Shown here one piece after another: positions 35,321 to 43,706 of a DNA stretch of 64,000 nucleotides. Made by a program: the position numbers and the translations under genes. The DNA is from Cytobacillus sp. IB215665. Its GTDB lineage: Bacteria; Bacillota; Bacilli; Bacillales; SM2101. A model generated the notes under the pieces. The model made no database searches. It was given only the letters and a program-made list of their open reading frames with translations, and was not told where the DNA came from. Each line of letters opens with the position of its first letter. The first letter of the stretch is position 1. The stretch covers positions 47,223 through 111,222 of the forward strand of contig NZ_JAXBME010000017.1 in the NCBI RefSeq assembly GCF_033963835.1, given 5' to 3'.

Positions 35321-35505
35321 CGGCTGTTGTTGTATTGATTGTTGCTTTTCGTTCTAAGATAAGTACTTACACATCTAGATTTCGTGCTTTTTTACTTTTA
35401 TAAACATTGAGCTTTCTTAAAACTCATCACACTGTCCATTTTTAATAAAAAATCCTTTAAAAGTAATACGTTTTCTTGCTACAAAGGTTTCACCTATTTC
35501 GCTAT
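35321..35505. repeat. Dispersed intergenic inverted-repeat element, copy 8
   Basis: CGGCTGTTGTTGTATTGATTG opens (landmark TTGATTGTTGCTTTTCGT) and TGCTACAAAGGTTTCACC closes it; ACTTACACATCTAGATTTCGTG in the centre matches other copies. Same orientation as copies 1, 4 and 5. Confidence 0.6.
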
Positions 35506-35733
35506 TTTACTGAGAGGTCTTATTAATATGAAGAAATATAACAAAACAATTGGAACAATGGCATGATTAATAGTCCGAACAACCACAATCCAAATTCAAA
35601 CTGCAAAAGTAAATCACCACAGGGTAATGGCATTTTTATAATGTCATTACTTGTACACTCCCCTAACCGCCTTCTCTTTACTATCCTTTTGGCAATCGAT
35701 TCATTTTGCTTATAAATACTTATTTTAAAAAAT

Positions 35734-35768
35734 AGGGGAATTTCCCTCTTCGAATAGAGAATTTCCCC
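35734..35768 (+). promoter_or_regulatory. Two phased palindromic boxes upstream of the nitrate operon
   Basis: AGGGGAATTTCCCT (35734-35747) and the related AGAGAATTTCCCC (35756-35768) lie 22 bp apart, two helical turns. They are about 70-105 bp before the first ATG, and a -10-like TATGAT/GATAAT is at 35805-35813 with no good -35. This suits activation by a response regulator. NreC boxes in staphylococci are GGG/CCC palindromes too, but with other spacing. The NreC-type protein encoded at 43053 is the natural candidate. Confidence 0.45.
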
Positions 35769-35838
35769 GATATGTAATCTCCTTTCCCTCATATACAATT
35801 GAATTATGATAATTGTTCGTGAATAAGGAGGAGTTTAC

Positions 35839-36921
35839 ATGCAAGCAAAAGCTGCAGTCAATCAAAAAACAGGAAGCCAACTAAACAATGCGTTTGCATC
35901 GAACTTTGCTAAGTCAATGTTCTTATCAGTAACAGCACTTGCAATTTTATCTTTTATAGGGACTAGGATGTTTACACATATAGATTTGAACCTCTATGGA
36001 TATATGGTTGGAACAATCGTCTTTCTAGGAGGCTTCTTCTACCGATTTATTGCTTGGGGAGAACGTCCACCAACAAAGATCATTTTGAAAAAAGGGCTGA
36101 AATTGTTATTTAGAAAGTCTACACCAAAAACTTCCGTTGATCATCTTGCAACATACAATTTCATCTGGAATAGGGGAATTTACCGATGGACTCAACACGT
36201 GTTAATTGGATGGGGATGTATTCTATCTTGCCTCGTCACTTTCCCTCTCGTTTTCGGATGGATGTATTTTACGATGGATGACAATGGCTTCTATAACATT
36301 ATTGCGTTCGGCATAAAAGTAATGACTGTCCCTGCGGAGGGCATCATCGCAAATCTTTCTTATAATGCACTAAACATTACTGCGGTTATGGTCATTACGG
36401 GCGTATGTATGGCATTGTACCGTCGCCTAAAAAATATGCAAGCAAGAGCAGAGCAGAAATTCCTTTATGACTTCATGCCTCTATATATGCTACTTCTTGT
36501 GAGCATAACAGGTTTATCTCTAACATTTATGAACATTTTTTTAGACGGTGCGGGACAGCCAGCAATGTCATTAATTCATCAGTGGTCAGTCATTATTACG
36601 TTAATCTATCTTCCATTCGGCAAGCTAGCACACATTCCATTCCGTCCAATGAGTGTACTTGCTCGAAACTATAGAGAACATTATGCTGAGCAATCGATGA
36701 AAGAATGTAAAGTTTGTGGAGGTCAATTTGTATCATCAGAACAATCGCAAGATGTCGTCGATGTTCTTAACGTGAATGATATTCAATTCACAACGAAGGA
36801 AGGTCATCATCTAGCGGAATTGTGTCTTCCATGCAGAAGAAAGTATCGGATCGCACAATTTTCAGGGTTCCCTACCCATGAAGTGAAGGTCAAGGAGGCA
36901 AACCAGAATGCAAAGGGATAA
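35839..36921 (+). CDS. Nitrate-reductase-type membrane subunit (NarI/HdrE-like) with C-terminal Cys motifs
   Basis: 360 residues. Hydrophobic segments near 28-45, 55-72, 120-145, 175-192, 210-232 and 245-262, with His candidates for haem at 120, 247 and 265. The cytoplasmic tail has two CxxC pairs (C290/C293 and C329/C332) that could bind zinc or Fe-S. The topology and position at the head of the operon suggest a b-type cytochrome quinol-oxidising subunit, though similarity to NarI is not obvious by eye. ATG 35839 has AAGGAGGAG. Overlaps the next gene by 14 nt. Confidence 0.6.
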   Translation: MQAKAAVNQKTGSQLNNAFASNFAKSMFLSVTALAILSFIGTRMFTHIDLNLYGYMVGTIVFLGGFFYRFIAWGERPPTKIILKKGLKLLFRKSTPKTSVDHLATYNFIWNRGIYRWTQHVLIGWGCILSCLVTFPLVFGWMYFTMDDNGFYNIIAFGIKVMTVPAEGIIANLSYNALNITAVMVITGVCMALYRRLKNMQARAEQKFLYDFMPLYMLLLVSITGLSLTFMNIFLDGAGQPAMSLIHQWSVIITLIYLPFGKLAHIPFRPMSVLARNYREHYAEQSMKECKVCGGQFVSSEQSQDVVDVLNVNDIQFTTKEGHHLAELCLPCRRKYRIAQFSGFPTHEVKVKEANQNAKG

Positions 36922-39076
36922 GTTTTATAAGGAAGTTGAGAATGTATACCATCCAAATGAAACATTAGTCAAAACACATTGCAGCTATTGTGGTATGCAA
37001 TGCGGGATGAATCTACGTGTTAATACCCAAACAAATAAAATTATCGGGGTTGAACCTCGTTATGATTGGCCAGTTACCGTCGGAAAAATGTGCCCTAAAG
37101 GTGTAACAGCCTATCAGCAGACAAATCATAAAGACCGCTTGTTAAAGCCGTTGATCCGTGATAATGCTGCACTCAAAGGTACTACGGAAGGCTTTCGCGA
37201 AGCAAGCTGGGATGAAGCGTATGAGCTGATTTCAAAGAAATTCATAGAGCTTCAAAAAGAGTATGGTAAAGATACTTTATCGGTATTCAGTGGCGTGTCC
37301 ATGACAAATGAAAAGTGTTATTTAACTGGGAAATTCGCTCGGGTTGGTCTCGGAACGCGCTATATCGATTATAACGGTCGCTTTTGTATGTCAAGTGCAG
37401 CTGGAGGGTTCCTCCGTACATTTGGTGTTGATAGAGGCTCTACGCTTCCATGGACAGATATCCATGAGACAGACTGCTTATTTATCGCTGGAAGCAATAC
37501 TGCTGAATGTCACCCAACATCCATGTTTAGGGTTTGGAACGTGCAAGAAAGAGGCGGCTATATCATTGTAGTTGACCCGCGTGAAACACCAATTGCAAGA
37601 AGAGCTGACCTTCACCTAGATCTACAGCCTGGTACTGACCTGGCACTTGCTAATGGCATTGTAAATCAGCTAATCCAATTGGGCTATATAGATGAAGATT
37701 TTATCAATAACCATACAAACGGCTTTGAAGAAACGAAGGAACTTGTGAAAGATTACACGCCAGAATACACGAGCATGCTGACAGGTGTAGCACCTGAAAA
37801 AATCATTCGTGCAGCAAAGCTGTACGGTAAGGCACCAAATGCAGTTGTTATGTTTGCCCGTGGAGTGGAGCAGCAACACAAAGGGGTAGATAATGTTTCT
37901 GGTTATACGAATATGGCGCTTGTTACAGGGAAAATTGGCCGTCCGAAGTCAGGTGTCGCAACTTTTACAGGGCAAGGGAACGGTCAAGGTGGCAGGGAGC
38001 ATGGACAGAAATCAGACTTGCTTCCAGGATACCGTAAGATTACTAACCCTGAACATGTGAAAGAAATATGCAAGGTTTGGAATATTACACCTGATGAAAT
38101 GCCACAAGCTGGTGTATCAGCTTATGAAATGTTCGAGCTGATGGAGGAGAAAACGATTCGAGGTTTATACCTCCTCTGCTCTAATCCGGCAGTTTCTGCA
38201 CCAAATCTAAATTATGTTCGCAAAACATTAAAGAATTTAGACTTTATGGTTTGTGCGGATTTCTATCTATCAGAATCAGCACAATTTGCCGATGTCGTTC
38301 TTCCTGCAGTCACTTGGTCAGAGGATGAAGGAACAGTTACTAATATTGAAGGGCGTATTATCAAGATTAATAAAGCTCAAGAGCCTGTAGGAGAATCGAA
38401 GCCTGATTGGCAAATACAAGTTGAACTTGCTGAACGCCTAGGACGTGGTAAATATTTCTCTCATTTGACAACAGCTAAAGCTATTGCAGATGAGTTCAGA
38501 TTGGCAACAAAAGGTGGTAATGCAGACTACTATGGTGCAACATGGGACAAAATCGATAAGCAGGATGGAGTGTTTTGGCCTTGTAAGGATGAGCATGATG
38601 AGGGTACTCCACATATGTTTTTAGATAAGAAATTCTATCATCCAGATGGAAAAGCAAAGATATGTGCACTTCCTTATCGTCCTCCTGCAGAGGAGCCATG
38701 TGATAAATATCCTCTTCGTTTAACAACTGGACGAGTTGTCTATCACTATCTATCAGGAAACCAAACAAGGAGAATATCGTTCCTGCATGACATGTGCCCA
38801 GAGCCATTTGTGGAGATTCATCCGGAAACAGCAGCTAAATACAATATGGACCATGAGGAACAAGTCCGCTTGTTTACTAGAAGAGGCGAAGCAATTTATA
38901 AAGTTAAAATAACAGAAGCGATTCGAAAGGATACCGTTTTTGTTCCGTATCACTTTGGTAACGAGGATTCTATTAACCTATTAACAATTGCAGCACTAGA
39001 TCCTATGTCCCGTATGCCAGAATTTAAGGCGTGTGCTGCACAATTGGAAAAAGTCGAAATAAAGAAGGTGCAATAA
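36908..39076 (+). CDS. Molybdopterin nitrate reductase, Nap/Nas clade, catalytic subunit
   Basis: 722 residues. The N-terminal [4Fe-4S] ligands are C25-x2-C28-x3-C32 and C62. The likely Mo ligand is C160 in NGRFCMSSA, equivalent to the Cys of RHCMASA in NapA; GSNTAECHP and GKIGRPKSG follow as in NapA/NasC/NarB. There is no Tat leader before C25, so the active site should be cytoplasmic. It lacks the extra C-terminal Fe-S domain of NasC. Nitrate is inferred from clade and from NarK next door; formate or another oxyanion cannot be excluded. Confidence 0.8.
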   Translation: MQRDKFYKEVENVYHPNETLVKTHCSYCGMQCGMNLRVNTQTNKIIGVEPRYDWPVTVGKMCPKGVTAYQQTNHKDRLLKPLIRDNAALKGTTEGFREASWDEAYELISKKFIELQKEYGKDTLSVFSGVSMTNEKCYLTGKFARVGLGTRYIDYNGRFCMSSAAGGFLRTFGVDRGSTLPWTDIHETDCLFIAGSNTAECHPTSMFRVWNVQERGGYIIVVDPRETPIARRADLHLDLQPGTDLALANGIVNQLIQLGYIDEDFINNHTNGFEETKELVKDYTPEYTSMLTGVAPEKIIRAAKLYGKAPNAVVMFARGVEQQHKGVDNVSGYTNMALVTGKIGRPKSGVATFTGQGNGQGGREHGQKSDLLPGYRKITNPEHVKEICKVWNITPDEMPQAGVSAYEMFELMEEKTIRGLYLLCSNPAVSAPNLNYVRKTLKNLDFMVCADFYLSESAQFADVVLPAVTWSEDEGTVTNIEGRIIKINKAQEPVGESKPDWQIQVELAERLGRGKYFSHLTTAKAIADEFRLATKGGNADYYGATWDKIDKQDGVFWPCKDEHDEGTPHMFLDKKFYHPDGKAKICALPYRPPAEEPCDKYPLRLTTGRVVYHYLSGNQTRRISFLHDMCPEPFVEIHPETAAKYNMDHEEQVRLFTRRGEAIYKVKITEAIRKDTVFVPYHFGNEDSINLLTIAALDPMSRMPEFKACAAQLEKVEIKKVQ

Positions 39077-39637
39077 ATGAAAAAGAGGCTGTACTTAGAA
39101 CTTGAAAACTGTATAGGGTGCCGTTCATGCCTCGCTGCATGTACGCAATGTGGTGGGCATGAAGAACGTAACAGGAACTACGTTTATGATGTTAACCCTC
39201 TTGTTAACCGGCAGACGATGCCTCTTATGTGTCTACACTGCGAAAATCCAGCATGTGCAAGAAGCTGTCCAGCCCAGGCTATCCAAATACATGAAACAGG
39301 GGCAGTATTATCAGCACTTGTTGAGAAATGCATCGGCTGTCAAAACTGTACAATCGCATGTCCTTATGGCATACCGAAATTTGATACAGAACAGAATTTA
39401 ATGTATAAATGCGATTTATGTATAGATCGGACAAAAGACGGCATTCCACCTATGTGTGCTAGCGTATGCCCTTCCAACACACTTCAATGGTTGACAGAAG
39501 AAGAAATTGCAAACAAAAAGAAGCAGTTTAACCTAGATAACGACAAATGGGTTACGAGCATGCCATACCTAGAAGGTGAAACAAACGTGAAAGTAAATCT
39601 TCCTGGGATCTTGCAAGGCATTACAAAGTTATATTAG
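39077..39637 (+). CDS. 4Fe-4S ferredoxin-type electron transfer subunit (DmsB/NrfC-like)
   Basis: 186 residues with four cysteine sets for four [4Fe-4S] clusters: CIGCRSCLAAC, CLHCENPACARSC, CIGCQNCTIAC and CDLC with PMCASVC. This is the DmsB/NrfC/HycB layout that links a membrane quinol-oxidising subunit to a molybdoenzyme. No export signal, in line with the catalytic subunit. The ATG is directly after the catalytic gene's stop. Confidence 0.85.
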   Translation: MKKRLYLELENCIGCRSCLAACTQCGGHEERNRNYVYDVNPLVNRQTMPLMCLHCENPACARSCPAQAIQIHETGAVLSALVEKCIGCQNCTIACPYGIPKFDTEQNLMYKCDLCIDRTKDGIPPMCASVCPSNTLQWLTEEEIANKKKQFNLDNDKWVTSMPYLEGETNVKVNLPGILQGITKLY

Positions 39638-39649
39638 GAGGGATGAGGG

Positions 39650-40171
39650 ATGTCTGATAACAACAAAATTCCCTTTAATGAAGATAATTATACTCATAAT
39701 ATAGAGCGGAATAATGAAAGAAGACTGGACAGACGCGGGTTTATGAAAACATTGGTTGGAGCTGCAGGTGTATTCGCAGTGTCTTCACTTCCATGGGGAG
39801 CAGTAGCAGCTAAAGAATTAATGGGTCTAGGAGACAAAGAATATCCACTTAAGAAAATAACTGACGTAAGCAACTTACCAATTGGTGATGCAGTAGAATT
39901 CAAGTTCCCTAGTGAGCATGATGACGCCATTTTGATTCGCTTGGCAGAAAACAAATATGTTGCATATCAGAATGCATGCACACATTTACGTTGCCCAGTT
40001 TTCTGGGTGAAGGAGGAAGGTGAAATGATTTGTCCTTGCCATCATGGCAAATTTGATGTTGAAACAGGTGCACCTACTGCAGGACCTCCAAGAAGACCTC
40101 TGCCTGAAATAAAGGTCAAAGTTGAAAACGGTGCAATTTATGCAGAAAGGGTGAAGCGTTATGAAACGTAG
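39650..40171 (+). CDS. Rieske [2Fe-2S] protein with twin-arginine signal
   Basis: 173 residues. DRRGFMKTLVGAAGVF at 27-42 is a twin-arginine signal/anchor. The Rieske ligands are C110-T-H112 and C128-x2-H131, with C115 and C130 as the likely disulfide. It should face the outside, unlike the catalytic and Fe-S subunits. In haloarchaeal and some other nitrate reductases a Rieske protein accompanies a cytochrome b, so it may link quinol oxidation to this enzyme. GGAGGGATGAGGG precedes the ATG. Confidence 0.85.
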   Translation: MSDNNKIPFNEDNYTHNIERNNERRLDRRGFMKTLVGAAGVFAVSSLPWGAVAAKELMGLGDKEYPLKKITDVSNLPIGDAVEFKFPSEHDDAILIRLAENKYVAYQNACTHLRCPVFWVKEEGEMICPCHHGKFDVETGAPTAGPPRRPLPEIKVKVENGAIYAERVKRYET

Positions 40172-40367
40172 CTATATAGGTGTAATCATCTTAAGCGCTA
40201 TTTTATTATTAAATATTGTCTTTACCCAGTATATGGTTCATCAATACTATTATGAAAACTACGTAAATGTGTTGATTTTTGCCGGTTTAAATTTTGTATC
40301 ATTCCCCTTAGCAATACTAGCTTATAAAAAGACGATTAACGTGAGGCGTGAGTGTGATGAACAGTGA
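40161..40367 (+). CDS. Small two-helix membrane protein in the nitrate operon
   Basis: 68 residues with hydrophobic helices at about 5-25 and 37-56 and a basic C-terminus (KKTINVRREC). Overlaps the end of the Rieske gene by 11 nt and the start of the next ORF, so it is translated as part of the operon. Could be an anchor subunit for the Rieske protein. Family not recognised. Confidence 0.55.
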   Translation: MKRSYIGVIILSAILLLNIVFTQYMVHQYYYENYVNVLIFAGLNFVSFPLAILAYKKTINVRRECDEQ

Positions 40368-40668
40368 AACTTATATTGATTTTTGTTTCGTAAGGAAGTC
40401 AACTGGCAACTTTATAGCTGTTGTTGAGCCTATGCTAACCGAGCTATTCAATGAGGTTAACTTAAACTGGTATCTTGAAGAAAAGAACGAGCAAGGCATC
40501 GATATCGTCGTAGCAGAGGTTAAGGGTATGAGCAGATGGAAATCTGAAGAAGAAACAATCCATTATATCGAAGACCACGCTCGCGACCAATTTTGGGAAT
40601 ATTTACAAGGATACAAAATATATATATATCCTCCTAAGAAAGGGTGCAGCACTTGTGGAACTCGTTAA
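40357..40668 (+). CDS. Small soluble protein ending in CSTCG, nitrate operon
   Basis: 103 residues from ATG 40357 (a GTG at 40348 is possible). Begins MNSETYIDFCFVRKSTGNF, is acidic in the middle and ends PPKKGCSTCGTR, a CxxC pair at the very tail. Overlaps both neighbours. The metal-binding tail and position suggest an assembly or chaperone role in place of NarJ/NapD, but that is only inference. Confidence 0.55.
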   Translation: MNSETYIDFCFVRKSTGNFIAVVEPMLTELFNEVNLNWYLEEKNEQGIDIVVAEVKGMSRWKSEEETIHYIEDHARDQFWEYLQGYKIYIYPPKKGCSTCGTR

Positions 40669-40933
40669 CAAAAACGACTTGAATTCTTTTGTCCTACAAA
40701 ATGTGGAGGTAGCTATTTTCGATGATCAGGATGATGACAAAGCTCCCTTTGTACCTAAAATCATTCAAAAAACAGCTTTGTGTCCAGATGAAACTCATTT
40801 GCGCATTTATTTTGATCACATGAACTTCTTTGCAGTCCCGTTAAGTTCAAGTGTAAACAAACACGATAATGAATGGAAAGCTTTTGATTCAGAACATGCA
40901 TTATATTACGTAATTAGAAAGGTGAGTGACTAA
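40655..40933 (+). CDS. Small hypothetical protein in the nitrate operon
   Basis: 92 residues starting at GTG 40655 (AAAGGGTG 9 nt upstream). Acidic FDDQDDDKAP near residue 22 and HLRIYFDHMNFFAVPL in the middle. Overlaps the preceding ORF by 14 nt and ends 1 nt before the narK start. Not recognised; possibly an assembly factor. Confidence 0.55.
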   Translation: MELVNKNDLNSFVLQNVEVAIFDDQDDDKAPFVPKIIQKTALCPDETHLRIYFDHMNFFAVPLSSSVNKHDNEWKAFDSEHALYYVIRKVSD

Positions 40934-40934
40934 C

Positions 40935-42245
40935 ATGAGTAAGAACAAACGAATTACTCAGTGGAACCCGGAAGATGACAAGTTTTGGCAGCAAGAAGGG
41001 AAAAAACATGCGACAAGAAATTTATGGATATCAGTTCCAACATTAATGATGGCTTTTATTGTATGGCAAATTTGGTCAGTAGTAGCTGTCCGATTAAATG
41101 ATATCGGTTTTAACTTTACGGCTGAGCAGCTGTTTACACTAGCTGCAGTTCCTGGACTTGTAGGCGCAACATTACGATTCTTTTATACTTTTGCCGTTGG
41201 AACATTCGGTGGACGTAACTGGACAGTATTCTCAACAGCAATCCTTGCAATTCCTGCTATCGGAATTGGGTTTGCGGTTCAAAACCCTGAAACTCCATAT
41301 TCAGTTATGCTATTGCTAGCAGCGCTTTGTGGCCTTGGTGGAGGGAATTTTTCATCAAGCTCAGCTAATATGAGCTTCTTCTTCCCTAAGAAAGAAAAGG
41401 GAACGGCCTTGGGTATTAATGGTGGATTAGGTAATATGGGTGTGTCTGTAGTACAATTTGTAACACCACTTATTATTGCAACTGGATCTTTAGCATTTTT
41501 AGGAAAAGGACAACAACTCACAAACGGTGAAGTAATATGGCTACACAATGCTGCATTTATCTGGGTTGTACCTATCGTTATATTGACCATTGTTGCCTAT
41601 TTTGGAATGGATAATATTCCTACTGCAAAACAATCTGTTTCAGATCAATTTGTTGTTCTTAAACGCAAGCATACATGGGTTATGACCGTTCTTTACGTAG
41701 CAACATTCGGTTCATTTATCGGTTATGCAGCAGCTTTTCCTTTACTATTAAAAGCTCAATTCCCAGAATATCTATCTGTCGCTTTCCTAGGTGCATTTCT
41801 TGCTGCAGCAGCAAGACCAGTTGGGGGATGGATGTCTGATAAATTCGGAGGAGCAATTGTTACCGCTTGGGTATTTATAACAATGATCTCTGGATCTTTA
41901 GGTGTAATCTATTTTACAAATATGGAAGTTTTCTCTGGTTTCCTTGCATCATTCCTACTGTTATTTATTGCATCTGGAATCGGTTCTGGATCAACGTTCC
42001 AAATGATACCTGGTATCTTCCCTGTTAAAGAAGCAGCTCCTGTTTTAGGAATTACGGCTGCATTTGCAGCATATGGTTCATTCTTTATTCCAAAACTATT
42101 TGGGTGGTCTGTTGAATCAACAGGAACACCAGTCAATGCTTTTTATATCTTTATTGGATTGTATGTCGTTTCATTAGTATTAAACTGGTATTACTATCAG
42201 CGAAAGGTACACTCAAAAGAAAAAGAAGTTGCAAAAGCATCATAA
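40935..42245 (+). CDS. narK: NarK/NasA-family nitrate/nitrite transporter
   Basis: 436 residues from ATG 40935 (AAAGGTGA upstream; the frame opens at GTG 40926). Twelve helices of the MFS nitrate/nitrite porter family. The nitrate signatures are GGNFSSSSANMSFFFPKKEK in helix 5 region and the glycine-rich ALGINGGLGNMGV. It moves nitrate in and/or nitrite out, as needed for an enzyme with a cytoplasmic active site. Last structural gene of the operon. Confidence 0.88.
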   Translation: MSKNKRITQWNPEDDKFWQQEGKKHATRNLWISVPTLMMAFIVWQIWSVVAVRLNDIGFNFTAEQLFTLAAVPGLVGATLRFFYTFAVGTFGGRNWTVFSTAILAIPAIGIGFAVQNPETPYSVMLLLAALCGLGGGNFSSSSANMSFFFPKKEKGTALGINGGLGNMGVSVVQFVTPLIIATGSLAFLGKGQQLTNGEVIWLHNAAFIWVVPIVILTIVAYFGMDNIPTAKQSVSDQFVVLKRKHTWVMTVLYVATFGSFIGYAAAFPLLLKAQFPEYLSVAFLGAFLAAAARPVGGWMSDKFGGAIVTAWVFITMISGSLGVIYFTNMEVFSGFLASFLLLFIASGIGSGSTFQMIPGIFPVKEAAPVLGITAAFAAYGSFFIPKLFGWSVESTGTPVNAFYIFIGLYVVSLVLNWYYYQRKVHSKEKEVAKAS

Positions 42246-42301
42246 ATCAGACCTGGTATGCTGCAATCATACTTTAAATGTTAAAGAAATAAGGGGGGTG
42301 C

Positions 42302-42952
42302 ATGAAAGACATGCCTAAAAAGCAAAAGAATGTTTCCTCATATATTATTCAGTCTCAAGAGGATGAAATTAAACGAATTGCTCTAGAATTACATGAAGGT
42401 GTGAGTCAAAACCTCTATAGCTTATATACGAGTATGGAATTTTTAAGAACGGCAATAGATCAACAAGGAATGAAAGAATATATTGATGATATGACGCAAA
42501 TGTTAGAAAAAACAATAAATGAAATGCGTATTCTTGCTGTCGAATTGCATCCACCTACCCTTCCTACTCTTGGCTTACTGCCTGCTTTGAAAAGCTACTT
42601 AAAGCTTTATACTTCAACATATGGAGTTATTGTTGAGGTAGTAAGCGAAGGTGATGAAATGAGAATGGATGAACAAACAAACATTACGCTATTTCGAGTG
42701 TGTCAGGAAGCCTTAGCTAATATAGCAAGGTACGCAGATGTAATGAAAGCTCATATTACTTTCATGTGGAAACCTAAGGTGTTAAAAATAAACATTCACG
42801 ATTCTGGCAAAGGCTTTGATGTGAACACCGGCATGAAAAAATCCACAGGTCTTGCAGCTATGATCGAACGATTAGTGTTAATCGGAGGCACGTGCACCAT
42901 TACTTCTAATATAGGAGAAGGGACTTCAATAGACATCTCCCTTCCGTTATAG
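42302..42952 (+). CDS. NreB-type sensor kinase without a sensor domain
   Basis: 216 residues, only the HisKA_3 and HATPase parts. The phosphoacceptor is H31 in ALELHEGVSQNLY (Glu follows in place of the usual Asp). The ATP lid shows DSGKGFD and the C-terminal GLAAMIERLVLIGG. No PAS or Fe-S domain, so it may read its signal through another protein, for example the GAF protein at 43696. ATG 42302 has AAGGGGGGTG. Probably cotranscribed with narK. Confidence 0.8.
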   Translation: MKDMPKKQKNVSSYIIQSQEDEIKRIALELHEGVSQNLYSLYTSMEFLRTAIDQQGMKEYIDDMTQMLEKTINEMRILAVELHPPTLPTLGLLPALKSYLKLYTSTYGVIVEVVSEGDEMRMDEQTNITLFRVCQEALANIARYADVMKAHITFMWKPKVLKINIHDSGKGFDVNTGMKKSTGLAAMIERLVLIGGTCTITSNIGEGTSIDISLPL

Positions 42953-42990
42953 AGATACATATACGCAAGGGGTGTGCATAGCATATTCCC

Positions 42991-43020
42991 TTGTTTCTTT
43001 TTTAACATAATGACTATAAT
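42991..43020 (+). promoter_or_regulatory. Promoter of the nreC-like gene
   Basis: TTGTTT (42991-42996), 18-bp spacer, TATAAT (43015-43020), 33 bp before the TTG start codon. The sensory genes downstream may thus be expressed separately from the nitrate reductase operon. Confidence 0.5.
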
Positions 43021-43052
43021 ATAAGTGCAAACATTAGTAAGGGGGAGCGGGA

Positions 43053-43706
43053 TTGATTACAATTTTGCTATGCGATGACCATGCTGTCGTACGAATGGGA
43101 TTAAAAATGCTATTAAACAACCAAGGGGATATGCAGGTTGTTGGTGAGGCTTCTGAAGGGAATGAGGGCATTCAACAGGCGCTTGAACTTAATCCAGATG
43201 TTGTCGTTATGGACTTAAGTATGCCCCATGGTAAAGATGGTTTATCCGCGACATCAGAATTAAAAAAGCTTATGCCTAATATAGCCATTCTCATTTTGAC
43301 AATGCATGATGACGAAGAATATTTATTCAGAGCTATCCAAGCAGGTGCATCAGGCTGTATTTTAAAAAGTGCGCCACATGATGAGTTGGTTGCTGCTATT
43401 CGCTCTGTTGCGATTGGCGACGCCTATTTGCACCCTAATGCTACGAAACGATTGATGGAGGAATATCTCGGAAATGTGAAAGATGGAAATGCCGACACTT
43501 TTAACTTATTATCAAATAGAGAAAAAGAGGTCCTTACATTGATTGCTAAAGGCTTTTCTAATAAGGATATTGGTGAAAAATTGGTCATCAGTGTTAAAAC
43601 TGTGGAAACGCATAAAGGAAATCTGATGGAAAAACTTAAAATGAAAACTCGTCCAGAGCTTGTAGCTTATGCATTAAAAAAGGGGTTATTAGGCTATGGA
43701 ATATAA
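43053..43706 (+). CDS. nreC: NarL/FixJ-family response regulator (NreC-like)
   Basis: 217 residues. Receiver domain with D8/D9 and phosphorylation site D54 in VVMDLSMP; the C-terminal LuxR HTH (residues 152-217) shows LSNREKEVLTLIAKGFSNKDIG. It starts with TTG at 43053 (GGGGGAGCGGGA upstream). With the NreB-like kinases and the GAF protein it forms the oxygen/nitrate-sensing NreABC type of system, and the boxes at 35734-35768 are its natural target. Overlaps the next ORF by 11 nt. Confidence 0.85.
   Translation: MITILLCDDHAVVRMGLKMLLNNQGDMQVVGEASEGNEGIQQALELNPDVVVMDLSMPHGKDGLSATSELKKLMPNIAILILTMHDDEEYLFRAIQAGASGCILKSAPHDELVAAIRSVAIGDAYLHPNATKRLMEEYLGNVKDGNADTFNLLSNREKEVLTLIAKGFSNKDIGEKLVISVKTVETHKGNLMEKLKMKTRPELVAYALKKGLLGYGI

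Noticed and set aside
35523..35798. 91-codon ORF on the minus strand upstream of the nitrate operon
   Set aside because: Covers the promoter and the two palindromic boxes; no ribosome binding site and unnatural composition.
36908..39076. Formate dehydrogenase as the function of the molybdoenzyme
   Set aside because: Not fully excluded, but NGRFCMSSA, the neighbouring NarK and the Nre-type sensors favour nitrate reductase.
36908..39076. Periplasmic NapA
   Set aside because: The first Fe-S cysteine is at residue 25 with no twin-arginine signal before it.
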